DNA from: Thiotrichaceae bacterium
GTDB taxonomy: Bacteria > Pseudomonadota > Gammaproteobacteria > Thiotrichales > Thiotrichaceae
Assembly: GCA_023144895.1 (NCBI GenBank)
Contig: JAGLEV010000019.1
Location: 1 to 38,716 of the forward strand
DNA length: 38,716 nt
Direction of reading: 5' to 3'
Under the pieces are notes generated by a model, which saw only the letters and a program-made list of their open reading frames with translations, did not search any database and had not been told where the DNA came from. The position numbers and the translations under genes were made by a program. Below, in pieces: positions 18,619-28,800 of this stretch (its first letter is position 1; each line of letters starts with the position of its first letter).

Positions 18619-19677
18619 CTAATGAGTACCAGCAACCGCTGCCTCTGTAAAAGTTGCCATTTCATTATGTAAGGCGCAGGCTGTTCGTAATAAGGGGGCT
18701 GCCAGCGCAGCACCACTCGCTTCACCGAGTCGTAATCCCAAATCAATGAGTGGTTTATTGCTCTTCGTGTTCAATGTTATTAAATGCCCTTGTTCAGCAG
18801 AAAGGTGAGAATAAAATAACCATTCACTGATATCAGGCTGAATATGTTGAGCATATAAAGCGGCAACTGAGCTAATAAAGCCATCGACTAAAATAGGTAT
18901 TCCTCGTTGTGCTGCATGAAGATAAGCACCACATAAAGCAACAATTTCAAAGCCACCTACACACTGTAACCATTTTAAAGGATCAGAACCACAGTGTGAT
19001 TGGTGTTGGGCTAGAATTTGTTGTACTACCTGTGTTTTTGAGGCGATTGCTTGCTCATTTAAGCCTGTTCCTGCACCCGTTACTTGTGTTGGAGTTAAGT
19101 TTAATAAAGCACAATATAAGGCACTAGCACTGGTCGTATTGGCAATACCCATTTCTCCACCAATATAAAGTTGTGCGTTTTGTTTTTTTGCCCGAGTGGC
19201 GCTATCAAAGCCTGCATTTAAAGCAAGTCTCAGTTGTTCTTCACTCATTGCGGGGTGTTGAGTGCTGTTTTTAGTGCCTTTTGCGATGCGTTGTTCAATG
19301 AGTTTGTCGGGGGCGTTGAGTGGGGTTTTTATCCCAACATCAATAATTTCCAAATGGGCATTTAATTGTTTGGCAAGGACATTAATAGCCGCTCCGCCGT
19401 GTAAAAAATTACTGACCATTTGAGTGGTAACTTCCTGAGGGAATGCAGAGACATTTTCCTCAGCAACACCATGGTCTGCGGCAAAGATAGCGATGAAAAT
19501 ATTATCAGCACTGGGGTGTTTGGTTTGTTGAAGGTGTGCCATTTGAATCGCAATATCTTCAAGTCGTCCTAATGAACCCGCAGGTTTAGTGAGTTGGTTT
19601 TGATGTTCTATTGCTTGCTGTTTAAATTTAAGGTCAAGTAAGGGGAGTGTCTGGTCTATCCACTGTATTGTGGGCAT
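18619..19677 (-). CDS. cobT: Nicotinate-nucleotide--dimethylbenzimidazole phosphoribosyltransferase
   Basis: Makes alpha-ribazole phosphate from nicotinate mononucleotide and the lower-ligand base. The block LTKPAGSLGRLEDIA near residue 30, the AADHGVAEENVSAFPQEVT segment and the C-terminal LGEASGAALA with the catalytic Glu identify CobT. I choose the ATG at 19677 (MPTIQWIDQTLPLL, 352 residues, near E. coli's 359) because AAGGAC lies six bases upstream; an ATG at 19710 would add 11 odd residues. The start lies 44 bases inside cobU, a long overlap consistent with translational coupling. Confidence 0.95.
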   Translation of the reverse strand: MPTIQWIDQTLPLLDLKFKQQAIEHQNQLTKPAGSLGRLEDIAIQMAHLQQTKHPSADNIFIAIFAADHGVAEENVSAFPQEVTTQMVSNFLHGGAAINVLAKQLNAHLEIIDVGIKTPLNAPDKLIEQRIAKGTKNSTQHPAMSEEQLRLALNAGFDSATRAKKQNAQLYIGGEMGIANTTSASALYCALLNLTPTQVTGAGTGLNEQAIASKTQVVQQILAQHQSHCGSDPLKWLQCVGGFEIVALCGAYLHAAQRGIPILVDGFISSVAALYAQHIQPDISEWLFYSHLSAEQGHLITLNTKSNKPLIDLGLRLGEASGAALAAPLLRTACALHNEMATFTEAAVAGTH

Positions 19678-20200
19678 AGGGTTGTCCTTTGATGTATTGA
19701 GGAATACCAACGGTCATTAATACAACTTGGTCAAATAAGTAGGCAATACGTTGGTGTAAACGTCCTGATTCATCAACAAATAAGCGACTGAGTTTACCCA
19801 AAGGAATAATACCCATGCCAACTTCGTTGCTGACTAAAATAATGGGTGATTTTAGCTGGGGTAGGGTGTTTAATAAAGAGTCTAATTGATTTTTTAGTAA
19901 GGTTTCATTTTCACTACAGAGTAAGTTATTGAGCCATAGTGTTAAGCAGTCAACTAATAAGACAGATCCTACTTTATCATGAGCTAATAAAGTGTCAGCA
20001 AGTTGTTGAGGTTCTTCAATTGTTAGCCAGTGGCTTGGGCGATCTTTTTTATGTTGTTCAATGCGTTGTTGCATTTCATTATCGTGTGCTTGTGCTGTAG
20101 CAATATAAATCACCTCATCACTCAATTGACTAGCGAGCTGTTCAGCATAGCGACTTTTCCCTGAACGTGCACCACCAAGGATGAGGTATTGCTGGTTCAT
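19634..20200 (-). CDS. cobU: Adenosylcobinamide kinase / guanylyltransferase
   Basis: Bifunctional enzyme: it phosphorylates adenosylcobinamide, then transfers GMP from GTP to give adenosylcobinamide-GDP. The P-loop GGARSGKS is at 9-16, the probable guanylylated histidine is His50 in EQHKKDRP, and VDCLTLWLNNLL and VSNEVGMGIIPLGKLSRLF are further CobU blocks. At 188 residues it is close to E. coli CobU (181). Its start overlaps the murU stop by four bases and its end overlaps the cobT start, which places it at the joint between the two pathways. Confidence 0.95.
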   Translation of the reverse strand: MNQQYLILGGARSGKSRYAEQLASQLSDEVIYIATAQAHDNEMQQRIEQHKKDRPSHWLTIEEPQQLADTLLAHDKVGSVLLVDCLTLWLNNLLCSENETLLKNQLDSLLNTLPQLKSPIILVSNEVGMGIIPLGKLSRLFVDESGRLHQRIAYLFDQVVLMTVGIPQYIKGQPYAHNTVDRPDTPLT

Positions 20201-20886
20201 GAGCTTGCTGAGGCACGTAGCATTTGATCAAGTGATTCAAGGCGTTTAGGTGTGCCAATATCATGCCAAATACCATGATAATATTCACCACTGACTTGTC
20301 CTTTTTCCATTGCTGCACGCAGTAAAGGGGCAAGTGCCGCCTTTTCTCCTGCTGGATTAATGTTTTTAAATAGTTCAGGGCGATAGTAGCCAATACCACT
20401 AAAGGTTATGCCTACTTGGTTTTCTTTTCGGTCAGTGATTCGACCCTTCTCTAGGCAAAAATCTCCGCTAAGGTTGTGCTCAGGGTTCTTAATAAGTACC
20501 AAGTGTGCAAGATCATTCTCAGCAAGTGATTGCTTGGGGTAGTTATATTCACACCAAACATCACCATTAGTTACTAAGAAAGGCTCGCTACCTAATAAGG
20601 GCAGTGCTTTTGCAATACCACCCGCTGTTTCTAAAGCACCACTATCCTGTTCATCAGAGTATTGAATATTCAAGCCCCACTGTGAGCCTGAGCCTAGGGC
20701 TTCAGGAATTTTATGACCACACCAGCTAATATTAATAACAATATCAGTAAAGCCCGCATGTTTTAAACGCTCTAAGTGCCAAACAAGTAGTGATTTATCA
20801 TAAACTTTCAGTAATGGTTTAGGTAGGTGATTGGTGAGTGGACGCATTCGTGTGCCATGTCCTGCGGCAAGTATCATTGCTTTCAT
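20197..20886 (-). CDS. murU: N-acetylmuramate alpha-1-phosphate uridylyltransferase
   Basis: Nucleotidyltransferase of 229 residues with the signature LAAGHGTRMRPLTNHLPKPL at 6-25, the catalytic-metal Asp in TNGDVW near residue 109 and a C-terminal GIWHDIGTPKRL segment. Together with AmgK, MurU turns recycled MurNAc into UDP-MurNAc, bypassing de novo synthesis. Sugar-1-phosphate nucleotidyltransferases share these motifs. The assignment to MurU rests on the four-base overlap with the amgK-like gene and on the short length. Confidence 0.9.
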   Translation of the reverse strand: MKAMILAAGHGTRMRPLTNHLPKPLLKVYDKSLLVWHLERLKHAGFTDIVINISWCGHKIPEALGSGSQWGLNIQYSDEQDSGALETAGGIAKALPLLGSEPFLVTNGDVWCEYNYPKQSLAENDLAHLVLIKNPEHNLSGDFCLEKGRITDRKENQVGITFSGIGYYRPELFKNINPAGEKAALAPLLRAAMEKGQVSGEYYHGIWHDIGTPKRLESLDQMLRASASS

Positions 20887-21890
20887 TGTGGAATGACTAC
20901 TGTGCCAATTTTATCGGCAATTTTTAAGTCGGTAAATAATTGCATAAGGTCAGTCATTTCTTTATGGCGTTGTCCAATGTCAAGAAGGTAGCTTAATGTT
21001 AAAGGAAGGTCATTAAGATAGTGTGGTTTGTTGTCACGATGTTTTAGTCTAGCAAAGATACCCAGTACTTTAATATGACGTTGTAACCCGATTAAATCAA
21101 CTTGTTTGCTAAATTTTTCTATCGTCATTTTTGGTATCAATTGAGCATTTTCTGCCATCTGCTGATAATCACTAATCCATTGATCTACTTGGCTATGAGG
21201 CCAAGCAATATAGCAATCACGTAATAGGGAAACAAGGTCGTAACTTAATGGTCCGATAACAGCATCTTGGAAGTCAATGATTCCAGGGTTGTTTGTTTCG
21301 GTAATCATTAGGTTGCGAGAGTGGTAATCACGATGTACAAATCCTGTATTTTGTTCAGTAATCGCTGAGGTGAGGCTGTTAAAAGTGGTCTCGATAATTT
21401 GTTGTTGTTTTATCGTGAGTGTTATCCCAAGATGTTCACCCAGAAACCATTCTGGCATCAGAGTCATTTCTTCATGTAGTCTTTTGGTATCGTAATGGGG
21501 CAAGCCTGTTGTATTGACTTTTTGTAATTTAATTAAGGCTTGCATTGCGGCTTGGTAATAATTATCGACAGTGTCTTTGTTGAGTTTATCTAAGTATGCC
21601 GTAGAGCCTAGGTCTTCAAGAATTAAGAAACCTTGCTCAATATTTTGATGATAAATATGAGGAGCATGAGCACCTGTGGCTAAAATTCGTTGACAGATAT
21701 CGATAAAAGGTTGTACAGGTTCTTTGTCAGGAGGTGAATCCATCGCAATCAATGTTTTATTTTTATGGTGAATACGGAAATAACGGCGGAAGCTGGCATC
21801 TGCTGATGCGACTTCAATGGTTGCCTGAGATCCGTCGAGTGTTTGGTGAATCCATTGGCTAAGTTGCTGTAATCTACTATCTGTTGCCAT
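20883..21890 (-). CDS. amgK: N-acetylmuramate/N-acetylglucosamine anomeric kinase
   Basis: APH-fold kinase of 335 residues. The catalytic loop VHRDYHSRNLM has Asp188 and Asn193, the metal site is Asp206 in IIDFQDA, and the N-terminal DASFRRYFRI block near 31-40 is typical of AmgK. It phosphorylates MurNAc at C1 for MurU to use. It is the first gene of the six-gene minus-strand block and overlaps murU by four bases. In Pseudomonas amgK-murU sits near lptD-surA; here neither neighbour is present. Confidence 0.9.
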   Translation of the reverse strand: MATDSRLQQLSQWIHQTLDGSQATIEVASADASFRRYFRIHHKNKTLIAMDSPPDKEPVQPFIDICQRILATGAHAPHIYHQNIEQGFLILEDLGSTAYLDKLNKDTVDNYYQAAMQALIKLQKVNTTGLPHYDTKRLHEEMTLMPEWFLGEHLGITLTIKQQQIIETTFNSLTSAITEQNTGFVHRDYHSRNLMITETNNPGIIDFQDAVIGPLSYDLVSLLRDCYIAWPHSQVDQWISDYQQMAENAQLIPKMTIEKFSKQVDLIGLQRHIKVLGIFARLKHRDNKPHYLNDLPLTLSYLLDIGQRHKEMTDLMQLFTDLKIADKIGTVVIPQ

Positions 21891-22338
21891 TTTTAGAGAA
21901 TAATCCTTGTTGTCAGTTATTTTGTAAAACTACCACACTATGTTGAGTGAATGTTTTAATTAATTATTAGAGGTCATTGTGTGAATATTATGGTTTTTTA
22001 ACAGCAGCAGGAATAGTGATTTTAGCTTTTTTTTAGAAAAATGGCGTTATGATCAGCCTGATGATGATTGACTCTATACCTAAATCTTATTTTTTTACAA
22101 AAGGTATTGATCTATTGTTATTTAGAGCCGTTATGCACTTATTATACGAGTTCAGGAATTGATCTTTCTAACAGCCCATATCAGATGGCTCCAGAGAATA
22201 ATCGTGTGTTGAACACTATCGATAGACTTAAAAGTTAAGTTTTGTAGCTGAATAATATTGTGCTTCTCAAGACATTTGTTTTTTATCGACAGAGATTTAG
22301 AAATGCATTGTTTTTATATTAAATTTCAATGATTTAGG
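21891..22338. other. Intergenic region upstream of amgK
   Basis: 448 AT-rich bases between the sugar transferase stop and the amgK start, both minus strand. It holds a 10-base palindrome CTATCGATAG (22216-22225) directly followed by the hairpin ACTTAA-aag-TTAAGT (22226-22240). These could end the sugar transferase transcript or form an operator for amgK. A 37-codon open frame at 22049-22162 has no Shine-Dalgarno and is not believed. Confidence 0.5.
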
Positions 22339-22941
22339 TTATTTTGATTTTACTAACACCATTAGGGTTTTACCAATAATCTTAGCGTCACCACGTAAGG
22401 TATTATCTTTGACATACTTCATATAGTAATCCAATTTAATGGGTAAAACTTTCTCTCGATAATCTCTAACTGGATCAATAGAGCCTGCCAATAAGTTATT
22501 CTCATTCCTAAATTCAATAGAAGCACGATCCGTCATTCCTGGTAATACAGAAAGTACCGCTTTTTTCATTTCTTTTGGATAAAACTCAACATATTCAGGT
22601 ACTTCAGGTCGTGGCCCTACTAAGCTCATTTCACCCTTTAAAACATTAATTAATTGGGGTAACTCATCAAGCTTGTACTCACGTAAAAAATGCCCAAGCT
22701 TTGTTATTCTGCTATCACCCCCTGTGGTAACTTTAGCACCTTGGCTTTCAGCATTCATTACCATCGTTCTAAATTTTAAAATGTGAAAGTTCTTACCCCG
22801 TAAACCCACTCTTTTTTGCTTAAATAAGACCGAACCTTTGCTATCTAGCTTAATTGCAATTGCAATGAATACAAAAATAGGTGATAAAATTAGCACTGCA
22901 GGTAATATTAATACAAGATCAAATATTTTCTTAGCAAACAT
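22339..22941 (-). CDS. Polyprenyl-phosphate sugar-1-phosphate transferase (PglC-like small PGT)
   Basis: 200 residues, the size of monotopic phosphoglycosyl transferases. One N-terminal re-entrant helix (about 8-31) precedes KQKRVGLRGKNFHILKFRTM. The catalytic Asp-Glu pair lies in YKLDELPQLINVLKGEMSLV, followed by GPRPEVPEYV. The enzyme starts glycan assembly by loading a sugar phosphate onto undecaprenyl phosphate at the inner membrane. It follows the DegT-type aminotransferase by 54 bases and has an AGGCGAG Shine-Dalgarno. With that aminotransferase it suggests synthesis of an amino-sugar glycan (PglC/PglE-like). No further glycan genes are present. Confidence 0.9.
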   Translation of the reverse strand: MFAKKIFDLVLILPAVLILSPIFVFIAIAIKLDSKGSVLFKQKRVGLRGKNFHILKFRTMVMNAESQGAKVTTGGDSRITKLGHFLREYKLDELPQLINVLKGEMSLVGPRPEVPEYVEFYPKEMKKAVLSVLPGMTDRASIEFRNENNLLAGSIDPVRDYREKVLPIKLDYYMKYVKDNTLRGDAKIIGKTLMVLVKSK

Positions 22942-22995
22942 AGACTCGCCTAGATAAAAAATTATTTAAGAAGTTACAATCATTTTGGTCACTCA

Positions 22996-24165
22996 TTAGG
23001 AGTGAGTCAAAATTTTACGAACAGCTGTTATTACTCGCTTAACATCTTCATCCGTCATTTTTGGATAAATCGGCAAACTAACGACGCGATTAAATACAGT
23101 GAGAGACACTGGAAAATCTTCAGCGTTATAATTGTAACGATCTTTCCAATAAGGATGAAGGTGTAATGGAATAAAATGGACACTTGTAGCTATTCCTTCT
23201 TCTGCCATTAGCTCAATAAATTGATCTCTAGTGATAGTCAAGGAATCTAGTTCTAATTGAATGACATAGAGATGCCAAGCATGAGTATCATCGGGATAGG
23301 CAACAAAGGGGATTTGTAGAGGTAAATCTGCAAATGCCGTATTATATTGCACCGCAATCCATTCACGCCTTTCTTGAAAATCTTTTGCTTTTTTTAGTTG
23401 GTGAATGCCTAGTGATGCGGCTATATCCGTCATATTATATTTATAACCTGGCTCTACAATTTCATAAAACCAAGAGGGTTTATTAGAGGTATAACGATCA
23501 AAGGCATCCCGACTCATTCCATGCAAACGCATTACCTTCATGCGTTCAATATAGTCTTCATTATTACTCACCACCATACCACCCTCACCTGTGGCAATGG
23601 TTTTAGTGGTATAGAAACTATAAACGGTAATATCTGATAATGTCCCTACCATCTCTCCTTGCCAAGTAGTGGGCAAGGCGTGTGCAGCATCTTCTACTAT
23701 CTTCCAATTGTATTCATTTGCAATGGCACGAATGGCATCCATTTCACAAGATTGACCTGCAAAATGTACAGGCATAATGGCTTTAATATTGTCATGCTGG
23801 GAAGCGATTTCTCTGATTTTATCAGGGTCGATATTGAAAGTTCTAGGATCAATGTCGACTAATATAGGATCAGCTCCTAAATAACGGATAACCTCTGCTG
23901 TGGCAGTAAAGGTATAAGGTGTTGTGATGACTTTATCACCTCGCCCCACGCCAATAGCCTCTAAGGCTAAGTGCAAGCCTGATGTCGCCGAATTAACTGC
24001 TAAGGCATGGTCAACACCTATAAATTGACTGAAATCTTTTTCAAATCGAGCCGTTTTCAGACCTGTGGTTAGCCAGCCAGAGCGAAGAGTATCGGTGACT
24101 TCTTGTATTTCTTCTTCTCCCAGTGACGGAAGTGCAAAGGGTAGAAATTTTTTTGGGTTCATCAT
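22996..24165 (-). CDS. DegT/DnrJ/EryC1-type sugar aminotransferase
   Basis: 389 residues. The FALPSLGEEEIQEVTDTLRS start, the PYTFTATAE block near 83 and the PLP lysine Lys188 in SFYTTKTIATGEGG define the UDP-4-keto-sugar aminotransferase family, like PglE or ArnB. It would put an amino group on a nucleotide-linked 4-keto sugar. Its ATG shares the A of the hemL stop (TAATG), so translation is coupled to hemL. It is followed by the sugar transferase. The dehydratase and acetyltransferase that such a pathway usually needs are not in the window. Confidence 0.9.
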   Translation of the reverse strand: MMNPKKFLPFALPSLGEEEIQEVTDTLRSGWLTTGLKTARFEKDFSQFIGVDHALAVNSATSGLHLALEAIGVGRGDKVITTPYTFTATAEVIRYLGADPILVDIDPRTFNIDPDKIREIASQHDNIKAIMPVHFAGQSCEMDAIRAIANEYNWKIVEDAAHALPTTWQGEMVGTLSDITVYSFYTTKTIATGEGGMVVSNNEDYIERMKVMRLHGMSRDAFDRYTSNKPSWFYEIVEPGYKYNMTDIAASLGIHQLKKAKDFQERREWIAVQYNTAFADLPLQIPFVAYPDDTHAWHLYVIQLELDSLTITRDQFIELMAEEGIATSVHFIPLHLHPYWKDRYNYNAEDFPVSLTVFNRVVSLPIYPKMTDEDVKRVITAVRKILTHS

Positions 24166-25448
24166 TAAGAAATTCCAGCAAAAACCTCATTAGCCGCCTC
24201 AACCGTTGCCTGAATATCAGCCTCAGTATGAGCTGCTGATAAAAAGCCCGCTTCAAAAGCAGAAGGCGCAAGATTAATGCCACGATCTAACATACCATGA
24301 AAAAAGTGATTAAATCGCTCAGTATCACAAGCCATCACTTCATTAAAATTACTCACCTTCTTAGCATCGGTAAAGAATAAACCAAACATTCCCCCCACCT
24401 GATTCGTTGTTAATGCAATACCATTGTGATCAGCGACGGTTTGAATCCCTTCCAAAAATCGACTCGTTTTCTCAGTCAATTCCTCATAAAATCCACTTTG
24501 TGTCACAATATCTAACGTCGCCATTCCAGCAGCCATTGCTACAGGATTTCCAGATAAAGTACCTGCCTGATAAACAGGACCTGAGGGAGAAAGCTTCTCC
24601 ATAATCTCACGTCGCCCACCAAAAGCACCGACTGGCATTCCACCACCGATGACTTTACCTAGCGTCGTTAAATCAGGGCGCACACCATAAACTTTTTGCG
24701 CTCCACCTAAATCCACTCGGAATCCCGTCATGACCTCATCAAAAATCAACACAGTACCATGTGCATCACAAACCTGTCGCAAAGTTTGTAAAAAACCCTC
24801 TTTAGGAGGAATGCAGTTCATATTGCCAGCGACAGGCTCAACAATAATACAAGCAATATCATCACCCATCTCAGCAAAGACTTCCTTCACTTGAGTCGCA
24901 TTATTATACTCCAATGTGAGCGTACACTCTGCCAATGCCGCAGGAACACCTGGAGAATTAGGTTCACCAAAAGTTAATGCTCCAGAGCCTGCTTTTACTA
25001 ATAAAGAATCACCATGTCCATGATAGCCCCCTTCAAATTTTACAATCTTATCGCGCCCTGTATGCCCACGGGCTAAGCGAATGGCAGACATCGTTGCCTC
25101 TGTTCCAGAATTCACCATACGCACCATTTCTAGTGATGGCATAATCTCACACAGTCGTAATGCAATAAGCACCTCAATCTCAGTCGGTGCACCATAGCTT
25201 AACCCCTTCTTAGCAGCGAGCTGTACCGCCTCAACCACATCAGGATTCGCATGCCCTGCAATCATTGGACCCCATGATCCTACATAATCAATATAGCGTT
25301 TACCATCAACATCATAAAGATAAGCCGCTTCAGCACGCTCAATAAATAAAGGAGTACCACCGACACTTTTAAATGCACGTACAGGTGAGTTAACACCACC
25401 GGGAATAACTTTATTGGCTTGTTCAAATAGTTCGGCTGATCGGGTCAT
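24165..25448 (-). CDS. hemL: Glutamate-1-semialdehyde 2,1-aminomutase
   Basis: Converts glutamate-1-semialdehyde to 5-aminolevulinate in the C5 route to haem and, in B12-makers, corrinoids. The PLP lysine is Lys265 in [18 protein letters not shown], the same number as in E. coli. [16 protein letters not shown] and [11 protein letters not shown] are further marks, and 427 residues match E. coli (426). It heads the hemL-aminotransferase-sugar transferase unit, an unusual pairing. Its product feeds tetrapyrrole synthesis, which links loosely to the cob genes 4 kb away. Confidence 0.97.
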   Translation of the reverse strand: MTRSAELFEQANKVIPGGVNSPVRAFKSVGGTPLFIERAEAAYLYDVDGKRYIDYVGSWGPMIAGHANPDVVEAVQLAAKKGLSYGAPTEIEVLIALRLCEIMPSLEMVRMVNSGTEATMSAIRLARGHTGRDKIVKFEGGYHGHGDSLLVKAGSGALTFGEPNSPGVPAALAECTLTLEYNNATQVKEVFAEMGDDIACIIVEPVAGNMNCIPPKEGFLQTLRQVCDAHGTVLIFDEVMTGFRVDLGGAQKVYGVRPDLTTLGKVIGGGMPVGAFGGRREIMEKLSPSGPVYQAGTLSGNPVAMAAGMATLDIVTQSGFYEELTEKTSRFLEGIQTVADHNGIALTTNQVGGMFGLFFTDAKKVSNFNEVMACDTERFNHFFHGMLDRGINLAPSAFEAGFLSAAHTEADIQATVEAANEVFAGIS

Positions 25449-25874
25449 AGAGGTATCTCAAAAAAAGGGAGAATAGGTAAATAATACAATATAACATGAA
25501 TAATCAGCAATTCCCGTTTTAGTTATAAATTATAAAGCAAGATGGTTGCAATCTTTTAGCAACAGAAAATCAAGGCTTTAGACTTCAATCATCATCAATT
25601 TATTTTATAGGTATTATAAAATGGAAGCTATTGATGAATAATGTCTAAATTTCCTCGTTAAATTAAGCAAGGTCTAATAACTTCCTAGCAAGTAATTGGC
25701 TTAAATTAATAGCCAATGGCAAAAAACGTGTATAGATTTCTTTTATCAATGATTTCCATCACTTTATCAAAACTTCTTAACTATTCTGAGCTTTCGTCAC
25801 CAATAAAAACTATAGCTAAGGTATTCGAGAAAGGGGCTATCAAGTTCCTTTATAACTTAACATAGGGTTTTGAT
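25449..25874. other. Divergent intergenic region hemL / DUF1566 protein
   Basis: 426 AT-rich bases without a gene. It contains the hairpin ATTGGCT/AGCCAAT at 25695-25717, a smaller GTTGC/GCAAC hairpin at 25545-25563 overlapping a sequence shared with 6373-6400, and the octamer TTCGTCAC at 25793-25800. The promoters for both flanking genes should be here but none is clear. Confidence 0.5.
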
Positions 25875-28800
25875 ATGTCACATATAGTAAAGAGCTTCAT
25901 TTTGAAGCTTTTAATACTCTTATTTATTGCAACAACACCGACTACATATGCAGAGATTACCGTGAAAGAAGTAGTACAAGGTAATGGTGCTGAGGGTACT
26001 TTTCAGCTTAGTCATGAACTTCAGGCAGGTGATGATCGTGTCATTATGGTGGGAGTCTCACTTGAAGACGTGAATGCAATAGGGCAGGTAACTAATATTC
26101 AATACGGTGGTGTTGCAATGACTGTAGTGCCTAATAGTCAATCATCAAAGCAAACAGGTTCTTATTCGATTGCAACCGCTTGGTATGTTCTATTGGATGC
26201 GGCTCTTCCTGCAATAGGAGATCAGAATCTTAGCATCCAACATGATGCAAATGATCTTACCGTTGTCGTGATGCAATTAGAGGGTGTTGATCAGGCACAA
26301 ACCTTTCAAGTGGCTAATCATGGTGCAGCAAATACAGGCAGTTTAACGACAAGTATTATGACAAACACTACAAATAATCTATTGATAGATATTTTAGGAG
26401 GTGGTCATCCTCAAAGTCGAGCTACTTTTTCTTCCACAGGACAAAGCTTGCAACAATGGACAGCCAATGCCACTAGTAGTCAAAGTATCGGTATTCTAAG
26501 ATTATTACCAACAGTGGGTAATCATAGTGTGACCTATCAAACCGCTGGTATTAATCGAATGGCACACTCAATGCTAGCAATAGCCGCCACTGATTCAACG
26601 GGTGGAGGTACTGGTGGCGGCAATACTGGAATGCTAGGGATATCAAGCAGTGCCTCAAGTCAGCTAGCCACATTAACCTACCCACATACATTAGGTGCTG
26701 GGGAGAAACGTGTTGTGATTGTCGGTGTTGAGATTGAGTCAGCTGGACAAGCACAACATGCTAGCGTAGTACAATATGCGGGTATTACTATGCACCCTGT
26801 ACCCCTTTCTTATGCTCCTATTACTTCGTCTTCCTATGCTTTGAGTACTGAGTTGTTTTATCTTGAGCAGAGTGAGTTGCCTATCGCGGGTAATCATACC
26901 GTTTCTATTCAACATAATGGACTAGAAGTCACCAGCACCACAACCGAAGTGAATAATGTGGTGGTTGATGGTATTTATAACGGTTTGACGAAGACGACGG
27001 TTAGCTCAGGGTCACTCCATCTTGATGTCAATGTGGCGACAGAAGAAGGCTTAATGTTGAGCTTTATTGCTGGGGGAAAACCCAGCCCAATAATCCAATC
27101 AACATCAAGCCAGAACCTTATTGCCAATACTTTTGCGAATAGTAGTCACTCCGTGATGACAAGTAGAGAAATATCAACAATAGGTAACTATGCCGAATCA
27201 TGGCAAACATCACAAATGAATCGAGCCGCTTTATCGGTTGTTATTTTATCGGCTATTGAAGGTGATGGGAATGGTGGCGGTGGCGGTACAGGTACTGAGG
27301 CAGAAGTCACATTAGGTGATGCTAATGGTGCAGGTGGTCAAGGGGGTGATTTAAGCTACCAACATAATCTGAGTATTGGAGAAAATAGAGTCATTGTTGT
27401 TGGTGTAGAGATAGAATCAGGTAGTGACGCAGGGCGTGCTAATAACGTAGAGTATGCAGGCATTGCCATGAACCCAGTACCTGACACTTATGTATCCGCC
27501 ATTTCAGGATCTTACTCTATAAGTACTGAGTTATTCTATTTAGAGGAAAGTGAATTACCCACAGAAGGAAGCAACACCATCAGCCTTCAACATAATGGTA
27601 TAGAAGCAACAAGTACTGCGGTTCAGCTTATTGGGATTGCTGTTGGGGGAAATTATACCAGCTTAACCACTACAGGGATTGCACCCCAATCGGTAAGTCT
27701 CAATACCGACGTGACGATGGAACAGGGGATGATCATTAGCTTTGTGGGTGGTGGAAATCCTAGCCCAAGAATGCAAGCGGGTGTGAATCAAAATATCGTG
27801 ACAGAGGCGATGGCAAGTAGTAGTCACTCATTGATGTCAAGCCAAGCGATTACGGCAATAGGAAGCTATACAGAATCATGGCAAACACCTCAAATGAACC
27901 GAGTCGCTCTATCTGTCATGATTTTACCCGCACTGAGCTCAGGTAGTAACACAACGACCCTAGTCACTCGTGATCTTAATGACACAGGAATTGATACTTG
28001 TGTTGATGATATTACCAATGCCAATTTAATTGATTGTGCACAAACTCTATTACTTCATCAAGATGGAGCGGTTGGTAGAGATGTGGATAACAATGATTCA
28101 AATGATGGTCATGTTGGTTTTGCATTTACTAAGCTTGATGCTACAGGTGCTGACCTGCCCGTTATTGCCGCAGATTGGTCTTGTATCCGTGATAATGTTT
28201 CAGGCTTAATTTGGGAGAAAAAGTCAGTGGCAGGTTTACATACAGCCAATGACCAGTATGCCTATTACAATCCTAGCAGATTCTATCCAGGTTATGAGCA
28301 ACCTGAGGACGGTATAGAAGGTTTTGCTGCGGGTGACTTCTTAATGGAAGAGTTAAATAACAATGTTTGCGATGGTTATGACAGTGCAGATTCAAGTACT
28401 TTCTGTAATACCACAGCGTATACACAACGAGTGAATGATGAGGCTTATTGCGGTATTAGCAACTGGCGCTTGCCCGACAGAGAAGAAATGCGCTCTATTG
28501 CTGATTTATTTACAATGTCTTATGGTGTGGTAAATATTGATACTAACTTTTTCCCCAATACCATTGGATCAACCAAAATATGGCAAACTAGTCAGCCTCC
28601 TTATGGTAAAGGACCAGGTTATGCAACATCGGATACTGCATTAGAGTACCCTGATAAAAGCTGGATGGTTTATTTTGATGACCCTGAAATTGATCATGCA
28701 ATGACTCAGCGAGAAGTGCGCTATGTACGCTTAGTTAGTGGTAATCCAGTCGATACAGAGGCGACAGCTCGTTTTGTTATTAATGGCAGTACAGTGAAGG

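Noticed and set aside
22049-22162. 37-codon open frame (MISLMMIDSIPKSYFF and onward) upstream of amgK, plus strand
   Set aside because: No Shine-Dalgarno, ordinary AT-rich composition and no recognisable features; chance frame.
21891-22338. Cobalamin riboswitch upstream of the amgK-murU-cob block
   Set aside because: No recognisable B12-box or adenosylcobalamin riboswitch core was seen in the leader; absence by eye is not proof.
25953-27940. CRISPR array or satellite repeat suggested by the repeated coding modules
   Set aside because: The units are about 640 bases, in frame and diverged, and form protein modules.
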